NCBI GenBank assembly: GCA_963715745.1
Contig: OY970271.1
Location: 1,364,001 to 1,428,000 of the forward strand
Origin: CAWGJF01 sp963715745
GTDB lineage: Bacteria; Bacteroidota; Ignavibacteria; Ignavibacteriales; Ignavibacteriaceae
Reading direction: 5' to 3'
Length of the DNA: 64,000 nt
The notes beneath the pieces are model-generated. The model searched no databases, was not told the origin of the DNA, and worked only from the letters and a program-made list of their open reading frames with translations. The position numbers were made by a program, and so were the translations under genes. Below are positions 36,481-45,086 of this stretch, one piece after another (positions within the stretch are counted from its first letter, which is position 1; each line of letters opens with the position of its first letter).

Positions 36481-37563
36481 ATGAGCGACAAATTAAATAT
36501 TAAACCTGAAGGAGCATTTGATTTTATATCACTTGGTGCTTTAATAAACCGACTTGATCCGGGAAGCATCCCATTTAGAAAAGCAACCGAATTTAAAATT
36601 CACGTAAGCGGGGGAGAGTTCAATGTTGCTGCAAACTTAGCAGACTGTTTTCAAATGAATACCGGTATAGTTTCAGCAATCGTAGATTATCCTATCGGCA
36701 ACCTGATAGCTGAGCGTATAAAAGCAATGGGAGTAAAACCTTTCTTGAAACATTTTAAACATAATAGTGTTAACGGACCGAATATGGCTACTGTTTACAG
36801 CGATAGGGGCTATGGTATCAGACCGCCAATTGTTTTTTATAATCGCTCAAACGAAGCAGCAGGGTTGCTTAAGCCGGGTGATTTTAACTGGAGTGAAGTT
36901 TTTAGCGGAGGTATTCGCTGGTTTCATAGCGGGGGAATTTTTGCCGCGTTGTCGGAAACAACCGGACAATTAATCATTGAAGCGATGAAAGCAGCAAAGG
37001 CTGCTGGAGCAATTACAAGTTTCGATCTGAATTTCAGGGCAAAACTCTGGAATATTTGGGGCGGAGAAAAAAAAGCTGCCGAAGTTATTGATCAAATAGT
37101 TAAACATGTTGATGTACTTGTTGGTAATGAAGAAGATCTTCAAAAAGGTTTGGGGATTCCCGGTCCTGAAGTTGTAGCAAAGTCAAAACTTGATCCGAGT
37201 ACGTTTTTCGGGATGATAGATAAAGTGGTAGCAAAATATCCTCAGATAAAAATTGTTGCGACAACACTTCGTGAAGTACATTACACTCATCATCATAGCT
37301 GGAGCGCTGTCGCGTGGATGAACGGAAAAACTTATTCTGCTCCGACTTGTGAATTGAATATATTCGATAGAGTAGGTGGTGGTGACGGTTTTGCTAGCGG
37401 ATTCATATACGGATTGCTTACTGGTGCAAAACCGGAAGAAGCTATAAAATTGGGATGGGCACATGGTGCATTGCTTACAACCTATCCCGGTGATACTACA
37501 ATGGCAACATTAGATGAAGTAAAAGCATTTGCTGAAGGAGATTCGGCTCGTATTCAACGATAA
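36481..37563 (+). CDS. kdgK: 2-Keto-3-deoxygluconate kinase, PfkB family
   Basis: Phosphorylates KDG to KDPG for the aldolase. This is a 360-residue ribokinase-fold protein with VSGGEFNVAANLA near 43-55, SFDLNFRAKLW near 180, and the PfkB signature GGGDGFASG with catalytic base Asp302. I chose the ATG at 36481 over a GTG at 36469. It is somewhat longer than E. coli KdgK and belongs to the branch seen beside SDR-type UxuB. Because gluconokinase is missing here, a broader specificity that includes gluconate is worth considering, but the sequence does not show it. Confidence 0.88.
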   Translation: MSDKLNIKPEGAFDFISLGALINRLDPGSIPFRKATEFKIHVSGGEFNVAANLADCFQMNTGIVSAIVDYPIGNLIAERIKAMGVKPFLKHFKHNSVNGPNMATVYSDRGYGIRPPIVFYNRSNEAAGLLKPGDFNWSEVFSGGIRWFHSGGIFAALSETTGQLIIEAMKAAKAAGAITSFDLNFRAKLWNIWGGEKKAAEVIDQIVKHVDVLVGNEEDLQKGLGIPGPEVVAKSKLDPSTFFGMIDKVVAKYPQIKIVATTLREVHYTHHHSWSAVAWMNGKTYSAPTCELNIFDRVGGGDGFASGFIYGLLTGAKPEEAIKLGWAHGALLTTYPGDTTMATLDEVKAFAEGDSARIQR

Positions 37564-37593
37564 TTTAATTATAATCGAATTTGTTAATTAGAT

Positions 37594-38868
37594 ATGTTAT
37601 TATTTAGTAAGGGTTCAGAAACTGGTTCTCTTTCTCTACCAGAAATAAAAAAAGATATATACTCAGTATTTGAAAAGATAGGTCCTGCAAAAAAAGTTCT
37701 TGCTATACCTCCGGATATTTCACGGTATCATTCCCGAGCCGGAGAAATAACCGGTTTAGTTTATCAATACTTTAAAGATAAACTTACCGATATCCTTCCA
37801 GCCACAGGAACACACTATCCTATGACTGAAAGAGAAAAAGAAAAAATGTTTCCGGGAGTTCCTAAATCTCTTTTCAGAATTCATAAATGGAGAGATGATT
37901 TGGTGACTTTGGGTGAAGTTCCTTCAGAATTTATTTACGAAGTGTCGGAAGGAAAATTAAATTTTTCCTGGCCTGCACAAACTAATAAACTTTTAATAAA
38001 TGGAAATTATGATTTGATATTATCGATAGGTCAGGTTGTTCCTCATGAAGTAATCGGAATGGCAAACTATAATAAAAATATTTTTGTCGGAGCAGGAGGG
38101 AAGGATAGCATTCACAAAAGTCATTATCTTGGTGCGGTTTACGGTATGGAAAGAATTATGGGAAGGGCAGATACACCGGTTAGAAAAGTTTTGAATTACG
38201 CATCAGATAAATTTGCTAAAGACCTGCCAATCATTTACATTCTGACAGTTATTGGAAAAGATGAAAGTAATAATATTGTATTAAAAGGATTATTTATGGG
38301 TGACGATTACGAATGTTTCAAACAAGCTGCTGATCTTTCCTTAAAAGTAAATTTTGAAATGCTGGATGAGCCACTAAAAAAAGTTATTGTTTATCTGGAT
38401 CCTCTCGAATATAAAAGCACATGGCTTGGAAATAAAAGTATTTACAGAACGCGTATGGCAATTGCAGATGATGGAGAATTAATTGTTTTAGCTCCGGGAT
38501 TAAAAGAGTTCGGTGAGGATAAAGAAATTGACAGGCTAATAAGAAAATATGGATATGTTACAACTCCCGAAGTGCTGAAATTTGTTGAAGAAAATGATGA
38601 TCTGAAAAGTAACCTGAGCGCTGCTGCTCACCTGATTCATGGCTCATCAGAAAACAGGTTTAAAATAACTTATTGTCCTGGTAGTATCTCGCAAGAGGAG
38701 ATTGAAAGTGTGAATTTTAATTTTGCACCATTAGATAAAATGATGCAAAAATATAATCCTGAAAAATTAAAAGATGGATTTAATAGATTACCTGACGGTG
38801 AAAATATATTTTATATATCTAATCCCGGTTTGGGTTTATGGTCTTACAAAGATCGATTTACAGAATAA
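37594..38868 (+). CDS. LarA-family nickel-pincer racemase/epimerase homologue
   Basis: A 424-residue homologue of lactate racemase LarA, a family that inverts alpha-hydroxy acids at C2 with a nickel-pincer nucleotide cofactor. Key positions of Lactobacillus LarA are preserved: Asp41 and Arg44 in PPDISR (Asp72, Arg75), His74 in ATGTH (His108), His151 in VVPHE (His174), the cofactor-linked Lys161 (Lys184) and the nickel ligand His177 (His200). The spacing from His151 to Lys161 and His177 is exactly 10 and 26, as in LarA. LarA Ser176 is replaced by Val. LarB, LarC and LarE are not in the window. Known homologues include a D-gluconate 2-epimerase, so D-mannonate/D-gluconate epimerisation is the best guess next to uxuB and gnd. 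Confidence 0.82.
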   Translation: MLLFSKGSETGSLSLPEIKKDIYSVFEKIGPAKKVLAIPPDISRYHSRAGEITGLVYQYFKDKLTDILPATGTHYPMTEREKEKMFPGVPKSLFRIHKWRDDLVTLGEVPSEFIYEVSEGKLNFSWPAQTNKLLINGNYDLILSIGQVVPHEVIGMANYNKNIFVGAGGKDSIHKSHYLGAVYGMERIMGRADTPVRKVLNYASDKFAKDLPIIYILTVIGKDESNNIVLKGLFMGDDYECFKQAADLSLKVNFEMLDEPLKKVIVYLDPLEYKSTWLGNKSIYRTRMAIADDGELIVLAPGLKEFGEDKEIDRLIRKYGYVTTPEVLKFVEENDDLKSNLSAAAHLIHGSSENRFKITYCPGSISQEEIESVNFNFAPLDKMMQKYNPEKLKDGFNRLPDGENIFYISNPGLGLWSYKDRFTE

Positions 38869-38888
38869 AAAAATGGAGAAAGTAAAAA

Positions 38889-40337
38889 ATGAGTAAAGCG
38901 GATATCGGATTAATCGGACTTGCCGTGATGGGTGAAAACCTTGTCCTTAACATGGAAAGTCATGGTTTCACTGTTGCAGTTTATAATCGTACAACGGAAA
39001 AAGTTGATAATTTCATTAATGGAAGAGGTAAAGGAAAAAATGTTATCGGGACTCATTCCATAAAAGATTTAATTGGAAACCTGAAATCACCTAAAAAAAT
39101 AATGCTGATGGTAAAAGCCGGAAAACCGGTGGATGACTTTATTGAATTACTTATACCAAATCTTGAGAAAGGTGCTATAATAATTGATGGCGGAAATTCT
39201 CATTTTCCTGATACAACCCGGCGGACAAAATACTTACAGGAAAAAGGATTACTTTATATTGGAACCGGAGTTTCCGGTGGTGAAGAAGGTGCATTGAAAG
39301 GTCCATCAATTATGCCTGGTGGTTCACCAGATGCCTGGAAACATGTTAAACCAATTTTTCAGTCGATTGCAGCTAAAGTTGAAGACGGAACACCTTGCTG
39401 TGATTGGGTTGGAGAAGATGGTGCAGGACATTTTGTAAAGATGGTTCATAACGGAATTGAGTATGGCGATATGCAACTTATTTGCGAAGCCTACCAGATA
39501 ATGAAAGATTTGCTTGGTTTAAGTTATGATGAAATGTACAATGTGTTTAAAGATTGGAATGAAGGTGAACTGGATAGTTATCTTATTGAAATAACCCGAG
39601 ACATTTTAAATTATAAAGAAAATGGAAAACCGCTTGTTGAATACATCCTTGACACAGCAGGACAAAAAGGAACAGGAAAATGGACGGTGCTTGCTTCGCT
39701 TGATGTTGGTGCTCCACTTACATTAATTGGTGAAGCTGTTTATGGAAGAACTCTTTCTGCACTTAAAGAAGAAAGAGTTGAAGCATCTAAAGTTTTATCT
39801 GGACCAAAACCAAAATTTGATGGCGATAAAAAACAATTTATTGATGATTTAAAGAATGCACTTTACGCTTCAAAACTAGTTTCGTATGCACAGGGTTATG
39901 TTTTGATGAGATATGCTGCGAAAGAATTCGGATGGAATTTAAATTATGGCGGTATTGCTTTAATGTGGCGCGGAGGTTGCATCATTCGCTCAGTATTTTT
40001 AGGAAAAATAAAAGAAGCCTTTGATAAAAATCCGGATTTATCAAACCTTTTGCTTGATCCGTTCTTCAAAGAAAAAATTGAAAGTTCACAAGAAGCCTGG
40101 AGAAGAGTAGTTGCAGCTTCTGTTGCAAACGGTATCTGGATACCAGCCTTATCAACAGCGTTAAATTACTTTGATGGGTTTAGAAACTCCCGGCTTCCTG
40201 CAAATCTTCTGCAGGCACAAAGAGATTACTTTGGTGCCCACACTTATGAGAGAGTTGATAAACCAAGAGGAGAATTCTTCCATACAAACTGGACAGGCCG
40301 AGGCGGAAAGACTGCTTCATCAACGTATAATGTTTAA
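38889..40337 (+). CDS. gnd: 6-Phosphogluconate dehydrogenase, decarboxylating
   Basis: Oxidises 6-phosphogluconate to ribulose 5-phosphate and CO2. The protein has 482 residues, full length. It has GLAVMGENLVLNM near 10-22, the cofactor-binding NRT at 33-35 that favours NADP, GGNSHFPDT at 101-109, and the active site KMVHNGIEYGDMQLI with Lys184, His187, Asn188 and Glu191. The all-helical domain and the tail with GRGG are complete. It sits between the LarA homologue and kduI, an unusual place for a pentose phosphate enzyme unless mannonate or gluconate is handled here. Spacing is 20 bp from the LarA-like gene. Confidence 0.95.
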   Translation: MSKADIGLIGLAVMGENLVLNMESHGFTVAVYNRTTEKVDNFINGRGKGKNVIGTHSIKDLIGNLKSPKKIMLMVKAGKPVDDFIELLIPNLEKGAIIIDGGNSHFPDTTRRTKYLQEKGLLYIGTGVSGGEEGALKGPSIMPGGSPDAWKHVKPIFQSIAAKVEDGTPCCDWVGEDGAGHFVKMVHNGIEYGDMQLICEAYQIMKDLLGLSYDEMYNVFKDWNEGELDSYLIEITRDILNYKENGKPLVEYILDTAGQKGTGKWTVLASLDVGAPLTLIGEAVYGRTLSALKEERVEASKVLSGPKPKFDGDKKQFIDDLKNALYASKLVSYAQGYVLMRYAAKEFGWNLNYGGIALMWRGGCIIRSVFLGKIKEAFDKNPDLSNLLLDPFFKEKIESSQEAWRRVVAASVANGIWIPALSTALNYFDGFRNSRLPANLLQAQRDYFGAHTYERVDKPRGEFFHTNWTGRGGKTASSTYNV

Positions 40338-40367
40338 ACTCAGATATAAATATTAAGGAGTAATTAG

Positions 40368-41201
40368 ATGGATGTAAGATATTCACCCGATAAAAACGGA
40401 TTTAAAAGATTTAATACAGAAGAATTACGAAAATCATTTTTAATCGATTCACTTTTTCAAATAAATAAAATTCCACTTACTTATTCTGATATTGACAGAT
40501 CAATTACGGGCTCTGCCGTACCTTCAGGAAAAATTTTAAAACTTACGGCAAGTAAAAAAGAAATGGCTGCGGATTATTTTGCAGAAAGAAGAGAAATTGG
40601 TGTTATAAATATTGGTAAGAAAGGGACGATAACGCTTGATGGTAAAAAGTATGTGATGAATCATTTTGATTCGCTTTATATCGGACGTGGTACAAAGAAG
40701 ATTGAATTTGAAAGTGCTGATTCTAAAAAACCGGCAAAATTTTATTTTGTTAGTTATCCTGCACATAAAGAATATCCATCAAAACACATCAAATATTCTG
40801 CAGCAACACCTGTAAAACTTGGTTCGCTTGCAGACTCGAATTCAAGAACAATTCACAAATATATTCATTCAGAAATACTTCAGACTTGTCAATTGGCTAT
40901 GGGATTAACTATCCTTGAGAAAGGCAGTGTATGGAACACAATGCCTGCACACACTCATATGCGAAGATCTGAAGTTTACATGTACTTTAATCTTGATCCT
41001 GATTCGCTGGTTGTACATCTTTTGGGTAGCCCTGAAGAAACAAGACACATAATGATCAGAAATGAGCAGGCGGTTCTTTCAACTAGCTGGTCAATGCACG
41101 CTGGCTGTGGAACAAAGAACTATGCATTTATCTGGGCTATGGGAGGCGAAAACCAGGTTTATGATGATATGGATTGGATTGCAATGAAAGATCTTAAATA
41201 A
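40368..41201 (+). CDS. kduI: 5-Keto-4-deoxyuronate isomerase
   Basis: Isomerises 5-keto-4-deoxyuronate, the spontaneous form of the unsaturated uronate freed by GH105, to 2,5-diketo-3-deoxygluconate. The protein has 277 residues, normal length, with a double cupin fold. The zinc ligands are His195, His197, Glu202 and His244 in AHTHMRRSE and SMHAGCG, one position off those of E. coli KduI (His196, His198, Glu203, His245). A GGAG ribosome binding site precedes the ATG. It is paired with kduD, 26 bp downstream. Confidence 0.96.
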   Translation: MDVRYSPDKNGFKRFNTEELRKSFLIDSLFQINKIPLTYSDIDRSITGSAVPSGKILKLTASKKEMAADYFAERREIGVINIGKKGTITLDGKKYVMNHFDSLYIGRGTKKIEFESADSKKPAKFYFVSYPAHKEYPSKHIKYSAATPVKLGSLADSNSRTIHKYIHSEILQTCQLAMGLTILEKGSVWNTMPAHTHMRRSEVYMYFNLDPDSLVVHLLGSPEETRHIMIRNEQAVLSTSWSMHAGCGTKNYAFIWAMGGENQVYDDMDWIAMKDLK

Positions 41202-41227
41202 ATAAAAAATTGATCAACGGATAGAAA

Positions 41228-41989
41228 ATGATACTTGATAAATTTAATCTTAAAGGAAAAACTGCAATTGTAACCGGTTCGAATAGGGGAATCGGACAAT
41301 ATTATGCATTAGCATTAGCAGAAGCTGGCGCAGATATAATTGGCGTCTCATATGAAAGTGAATTTAACGAAACAGAAAAAATGATAGCAAGTGTTGGAAG
41401 AAAATTTAAAGCCTATACATGTGATTTTTCTGAAAGAAAAGATCTTTACAAATTTATTAATGATGTAAATTCTGATTTTGATAAGATTGATATTTTAGTA
41501 AATAATGCCGGGACTATTCTTCGTAAACCAATTTCAGAGCATCCTGATGAATACTGGGATAAAGTAATTGAAATAAATTTAAGTGCACAGTTTATTTTAA
41601 CCCGTGAGTTTGGAAAGAAAATGGTTGAACGCGGATATGGAAAGATTGTCTTTATAGCATCATTACTTTCTTTTCAGGGTGGAATTACAGTTCCAGGTTA
41701 CTCAGCATCCAAAGGTGGAGTTAAACAACTTACAATGGCATTTGCCAATGAGTGGGCTTCAAAAGGTGTAACAATTAACGCCATCGCTCCCGGTTATATC
41801 GCAACAGATAACACAAAAGCTTTAAGAGAAGATCCTGTCAGAAATAATGCTATTCTGGATAGAATCCCTGCTGGTCGCTGGGGAAAACCTGAAGATTTAA
41901 TGGGAACTGTAGTATTTCTTTGTTCAGATGCCTCAAATTATTTAAATGGAAGTATTGTAACTGTTGATGGTGGTTGGATGGGCAGGTAA
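41228..41989 (+). CDS. kduD: 2-Deoxy-D-gluconate 3-dehydrogenase / diketo-deoxygluconate reductase
   Basis: Reduces 2,5-diketo-3-deoxygluconate to 2-keto-3-deoxygluconate, the point where the unsaturated branch joins the KdgK-Eda route. It is a 253-residue SDR with cofactor motif TGSNRGIG at 16-23, NNAGT near 92, and catalytic Ser145, Tyr158 and Lys162 (YSASK). The segment NAIAPGYIATDNTKALR is characteristic of KduD. It is the last gene of the pectin block; a strong terminator follows 20 bp later. Confidence 0.94.
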   Translation: MILDKFNLKGKTAIVTGSNRGIGQYYALALAEAGADIIGVSYESEFNETEKMIASVGRKFKAYTCDFSERKDLYKFINDVNSDFDKIDILVNNAGTILRKPISEHPDEYWDKVIEINLSAQFILTREFGKKMVERGYGKIVFIASLLSFQGGITVPGYSASKGGVKQLTMAFANEWASKGVTINAIAPGYIATDNTKALREDPVRNNAILDRIPAGRWGKPEDLMGTVVFLCSDASNYLNGSIVTVDGGWMGR

Positions 41990-42009
41990 AAACTATTTTT
42001 TATTTTAAT

Positions 42010-42046
42010 AAGCCTTGCATTACTTATGCAGGGCTTTTTATTTTTA
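42010..42046 (+). terminator. Rho-independent terminator ending the pectin block
   Basis: An 11-bp stem AAGCCTTGCAT/ATGCAGGGCTT (42010-42020 with 42026-42036) has one G-U pair, a 5-base loop and a run of T after it. It closes the 38-kb co-directional block. Confidence 0.9.
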
Positions 42047-42093
42047 AATGTAATTAGACTAATAATTTAATCAGGGGAATCAATTAAAAAAAT

Positions 42094-42612
42094 ATGAATC
42101 CGGAAACAAGTAAAATTAAAAATTGGTTTGCACTATATGTCAGGCCCAAACATGAATTTAAAGCAAAAAATGAACTTGAGACAATTAATGTACAAAATTA
42201 TTTACCTGTTATTACCAAAGTTAAACAATGGAGCGATCGTAAGAAAAAAATAGATGAACCTTTAATCAAAGGTTACATATTCATTTATGCTGATGAATGT
42301 GAAAGGCTGGCTTCACTTGAAGGAAAGTCAGTTGTAAAATGTATCAGTGACAAGGGAAGACCCGCAAAAATTCCTGAATGGCAAATAGAAAATTTAAAGA
42401 ATCTGCTTTCTCACAAGGGGGAATTTAATGTAATAAATAAGTTAGCAACCGGGACGTCCGTTGAAATTATTGATGGCCCATTTAAAGGTGTACAGGGGAT
42501 TGTAGAAACGGTAGAAAATGTTAATCGTCTGGCTGTATCAATTGAATTATTGAATCGCAGTATAGTAGTTCACTTGCCAAAAGAAAGCATAGTAAAAGAA
42601 AATAATATTTAA
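42094..42612 (+). CDS. NusG-family transcription antiterminator, UpxY/RfaH-like
   Basis: A 172-residue NusG paralogue. The NGN domain covers about 8-105, starting with NWFALYVRPKHEFKA, the typical opening of UpxY and RfaH-like proteins, and a KOW motif lies at about 123-150 (ATGTSVEIIDGPFKGVQG). It is not housekeeping NusG, which is longer and normally beside secE and rplK. Specialised paralogues usually head polysaccharide operons and help RNA polymerase read through them, yet no glycan synthesis genes follow here. It stands between the pectin terminator and two small membrane-protein genes, with a 210-bp leader-like gap after it. Confidence 0.85.
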   Translation: MNPETSKIKNWFALYVRPKHEFKAKNELETINVQNYLPVITKVKQWSDRKKKIDEPLIKGYIFIYADECERLASLEGKSVVKCISDKGRPAKIPEWQIENLKNLLSHKGEFNVINKLATGTSVEIIDGPFKGVQGIVETVENVNRLAVSIELLNRSIVVHLPKESIVKENNI

Positions 42613-42732
42613 TCACAAAAAGAAAACTCTTTAGCTTTAAATTTTAAGGAGTAATTATTTTTATTATAATCTCCACCTTCTGTGAGTAATCTGAAGTTTA
42701 ATACCACTTAACTTAACTTTTCATTATTCTAC

Positions 42733-42755
42733 CGATAATTTAATACCTATTATCG
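42733..42755. promoter_or_regulatory. Inverted repeat upstream of the DUF2752 gene
   Basis: The arms CGATAAT and ATTATCG (42733-42739 and 42749-42755) are perfect complements with a 9-base spacer, in the 210-bp gap between the NusG paralogue and the DUF2752 gene. This spacing suits a dimeric regulator better than an RNA hairpin. No regulator can be assigned. Confidence 0.35.
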
Positions 42756-42822
42756 ATCATTAATTGATTTACTATTTCCCTTTAACTATGTTTATTAAAG
42801 AATTTAGGGTAGATTAAGTTTA

Positions 42823-43197
42823 ATGACTAATTCTTTAATTAAAATAAAATTAACCAGGATTGAATTTTCAGTAGTTAAAAGATTACTATACAGTTTTTTT
42901 AATCTTATAACTTCAGAAATTTTTATATGGTCATCTGCTCTTATTTACCTTGCTATTTTCAACTGTCCGGATCATACTCATTTTACTATTTGCCCATTAA
43001 AGAATCTCGGAATAGATTTATGTCCGGGCTGTGGTTTGGGGAATTCAATTTCTTATTTATTTCAAGGCGATTTTATTAGTTCGTTCAGTGCACATCCTTT
43101 TGGAATTCCGGCTTTAATAATTTTAGTAAGAAGAATAACCTCTTTAATAAAACAGGAAGGGAGTGAAAATGCCAAACGTGTTACAATTAATGCCTAG
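42823..43197 (+). CDS. DUF2752-family membrane protein
   Basis: A 124-residue protein with two to three membrane segments. It contains the family motif CPLKNLGIDLCPGCGLGNS near 64-82, with the paired cysteines in the CPGCG pattern. Members are widespread in the Bacteroidota group and of unknown function. The 3' end overlaps the next gene by about 29 bp, and the ribosome binding site of that gene lies inside it, so the two are coupled. DUF2752 next to TM2-domain genes is a frequent pairing. Confidence 0.8.
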   Translation: MTNSLIKIKLTRIEFSVVKRLLYSFFNLITSEIFIWSSALIYLAIFNCPDHTHFTICPLKNLGIDLCPGCGLGNSISYLFQGDFISSFSAHPFGIPALIILVRRITSLIKQEGSENAKRVTINA

Positions 43198-43525
43198 CCT
43201 CGAAGGAGAGGAAATGGCATATGTTCAGGAATTAATAAAAGATTTAAATGACCAGCAGGCTCAGCAGTTTGCTATGATTTATATGTCAAGAAGAAAAGAT
43301 CCATCCAACATTTTAATTTTTGCTTTAATAGGTTTACTCGGAATTGCAGGTATTCACCGGTTTGTATTAAACCAGATTGGAATGGGAATTTTATATATTG
43401 TGACTTTTGGTTTATGTTATATAGGAACTATCATTGATATGGTTAATCATAAAAAGCTGGCATTTGAATATAATTCAAAACAGGCACAGCAGGTTGGAGG
43501 GCTTGTCAGAAATTTCACTCCATAA
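43169..43525 (+). CDS. TM2-domain membrane protein
   Basis: A 118-residue protein from the ATG at 43169, chosen because GGAAGGGAG lies just upstream; a GTG at 43163 is the alternative. A helical N-terminal part with DLNDQQAQQFAMIY is followed by a TM2 domain at about 45-95: two membrane helices joined by a short loop, with GIHRF and an aspartate in IGTIIDMV. Function is unknown. It overlaps the DUF2752 gene and is the last gene of this short unit. Confidence 0.82.
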   Translation: MPNVLQLMPSLEGEEMAYVQELIKDLNDQQAQQFAMIYMSRRKDPSNILIFALIGLLGIAGIHRFVLNQIGMGILYIVTFGLCYIGTIIDMVNHKKLAFEYNSKQAQQVGGLVRNFTP

Positions 43526-43686
43526 AAATAAATAATATTAATCTTCGGGATGGAATCATCTTTAAAAGATAATTCCATCTCATATAATTTATTTACTCAA
43601 CTCAAATTACCTTCATTTATTTGTCAAATAAGTTTTATTTAGAAAATATTGATTGGAAAGATTATTTAATTAAAATAAATTTAACT

Positions 43687-44559
43687 ATGAAAATGGAAAA
43701 AATTTCTTTTGATAAAATGTCCGGAGCCGGGAATGATTTTATTGTGTTTAACATGAATACATTTCCACAATTGAATCTTGATAAAAACCTGGTAAAAAAG
43801 ATTTGTGACAGGCATTTTGGTTTAGGAGCGGATGGTGTAATTACAATTTCAAATTCTGAAAAGTATGATTTTGTAATGAAATATTTTAACGCAGACGGAA
43901 CAACCGGTAGTTTATGTGGCAATGGTGCAAGATGTGCTATTATGTTCGCAAAAAAAAATGAATTGCTAAAAAATAATTACACAAAATTTCTGTCAAATGA
44001 TTTAGAATATTCAGGAGAAATAATTTCAGAAAGAGAAATCAGGTTTAATCTTTCAAATCCAAAAAAAATAAAATTAAACTTTAAAGTAAAAGCTGGAAAT
44101 CAATTAATTACTGCGAGCTTTGTTGATACAGGTTCACCTCATATTGTAATTTATTTAGATCAGATCCTGGTTGATTCAAAAAATCCCAAGGTATTTTACA
44201 CAAAAATTGGTGATGTTCCTGTGGTTGAGCTTGGAAGAGAAATCAGAAATTTACCGGAATTTTCTCCGAACGGAGTAAATGTTAATTTTTTGCAAGCAGA
44301 AAATAATTATTTAATAATAAGAACATATGAACGCGGTGTTGAAGATGAAACACTTGCCTGCGGAACTGGTTCAGTTGCATCTGCAATAATCAGCAATTTG
44401 ATTAAAAATTTTTCTGCTCCCGTTACATTAATCACAAGGGGTAATGATAAATTATTTGTAGATTTTGAGGTAGAAAATAATAGGTTTTCAAAAGTATCAT
44501 TAACAGGACCTGCAGAATTTATATTTGCAGGTGAAATTCAAAAAAGTTTTTTCGAATAA
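43687..44559 (+). CDS. dapF: Diaminopimelate epimerase
   Basis: Converts LL- to meso-diaminopimelate for lysine and peptidoglycan synthesis. The protein has about 290 residues from the ATG at 43687; an upstream TTG at 43621 would add residues not found in the family. Both active-site cysteines are present: Cys77 in SLCGNGARC and the cysteine of ETLACGTGS. The opening KMSGAGNDFIVF is diagnostic. It is followed 15 bp later by a small gene of unknown function. Confidence 0.95.
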   Translation: MKMEKISFDKMSGAGNDFIVFNMNTFPQLNLDKNLVKKICDRHFGLGADGVITISNSEKYDFVMKYFNADGTTGSLCGNGARCAIMFAKKNELLKNNYTKFLSNDLEYSGEIISEREIRFNLSNPKKIKLNFKVKAGNQLITASFVDTGSPHIVIYLDQILVDSKNPKVFYTKIGDVPVVELGREIRNLPEFSPNGVNVNFLQAENNYLIIRTYERGVEDETLACGTGSVASAIISNLIKNFSAPVTLITRGNDKLFVDFEVENNRFSKVSLTGPAEFIFAGEIQKSFFE

Positions 44560-44574
44560 AAATGTGGAGATAAA

Positions 44575-44874
44575 ATGTCCAAAGTTATATTTTCAATTCA
44601 ATATGAACTGCAGCCTGAAAATCGTGAGGAATATTTTAGAACGATACGTGAATTGAAAAATTTACTAAAAGCTGACGGTTTGGAAAATTATTCTGTGTTT
44701 GAAGCAAAAGGGAAGCAGAATAATTTTCAGGAACAATATACTTTTGAATCAATGGAAGCTTTTGAAAATTTTGATGATAACACTGATGAGAGGATAAATA
44801 TTCTTATAAATAAAATTAATGACCTTACAGTTGATCACAGTACAAAATACACCACACTTTCTGAAATTCAATAA
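44575..44874 (+). CDS. Small protein, possible dimeric alpha/beta-barrel fold
   Basis: I do not recognise this 99-residue protein with certainty. A first strand (VIFSIQYELQPENREEYF), a helix with charged residues, and a later strand (YSVFEAKGKQNNFQEQYTFES) fit a ferredoxin-like, antibiotic-biosynthesis-monooxygenase type fold. A TGTGGAGA ribosome binding site lies just before the ATG, and dapF ends 15 bp upstream, so it is very probably a real, co-transcribed gene. No function is proposed. Confidence 0.7.
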   Translation: MSKVIFSIQYELQPENREEYFRTIRELKNLLKADGLENYSVFEAKGKQNNFQEQYTFESMEAFENFDDNTDERINILINKINDLTVDHSTKYTTLSEIQ

Positions 44875-45004
44875 ATAGAAATTGAGAGCCTTATTGATTA
44901 AATAAAGGAATTCAGCAATTCTAATTTCACTTCATTTAATAAATTATTTGATAATTGAGCGGGTAAATTAAGCAGGTAAATTTTTTTATCTGTTAATAAT
45001 ATCT

Positions 45005-45025
45005 TGAAAAATACGTGAAAAATAC
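45005..45025 (+). repeat. Tandem 10-bp direct repeat upstream of a promoter
   Basis: TGAAAAATAC occurs twice with an 11-base period (45005-45014 and 45016-45025), about 30 bases upstream of the -35 hexamer at 45057. One-turn spacing upstream of a promoter suggests an UP-like element or an activator site. Confidence 0.4.
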
Positions 45026-45056
45026 ATTTTTTGAATGCTTAAAAATGGAACAGTTA

Positions 45057-45086
45057 TTGACATATTCGGATTTTCTTAAATATAGG
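45057..45086 (+). promoter_or_regulatory. Sigma-70-type promoter of the outer-membrane barrel gene
   Basis: A perfect -35 hexamer TTGACA (45057-45062), an 18-base spacer and a -10 hexamer TATAGG (45081-45086, 4 of 6 matches) lie 41 bases upstream of the ATG at 45127. The palindrome at 45086-45100 overlaps the expected transcription start. Confidence 0.55.
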
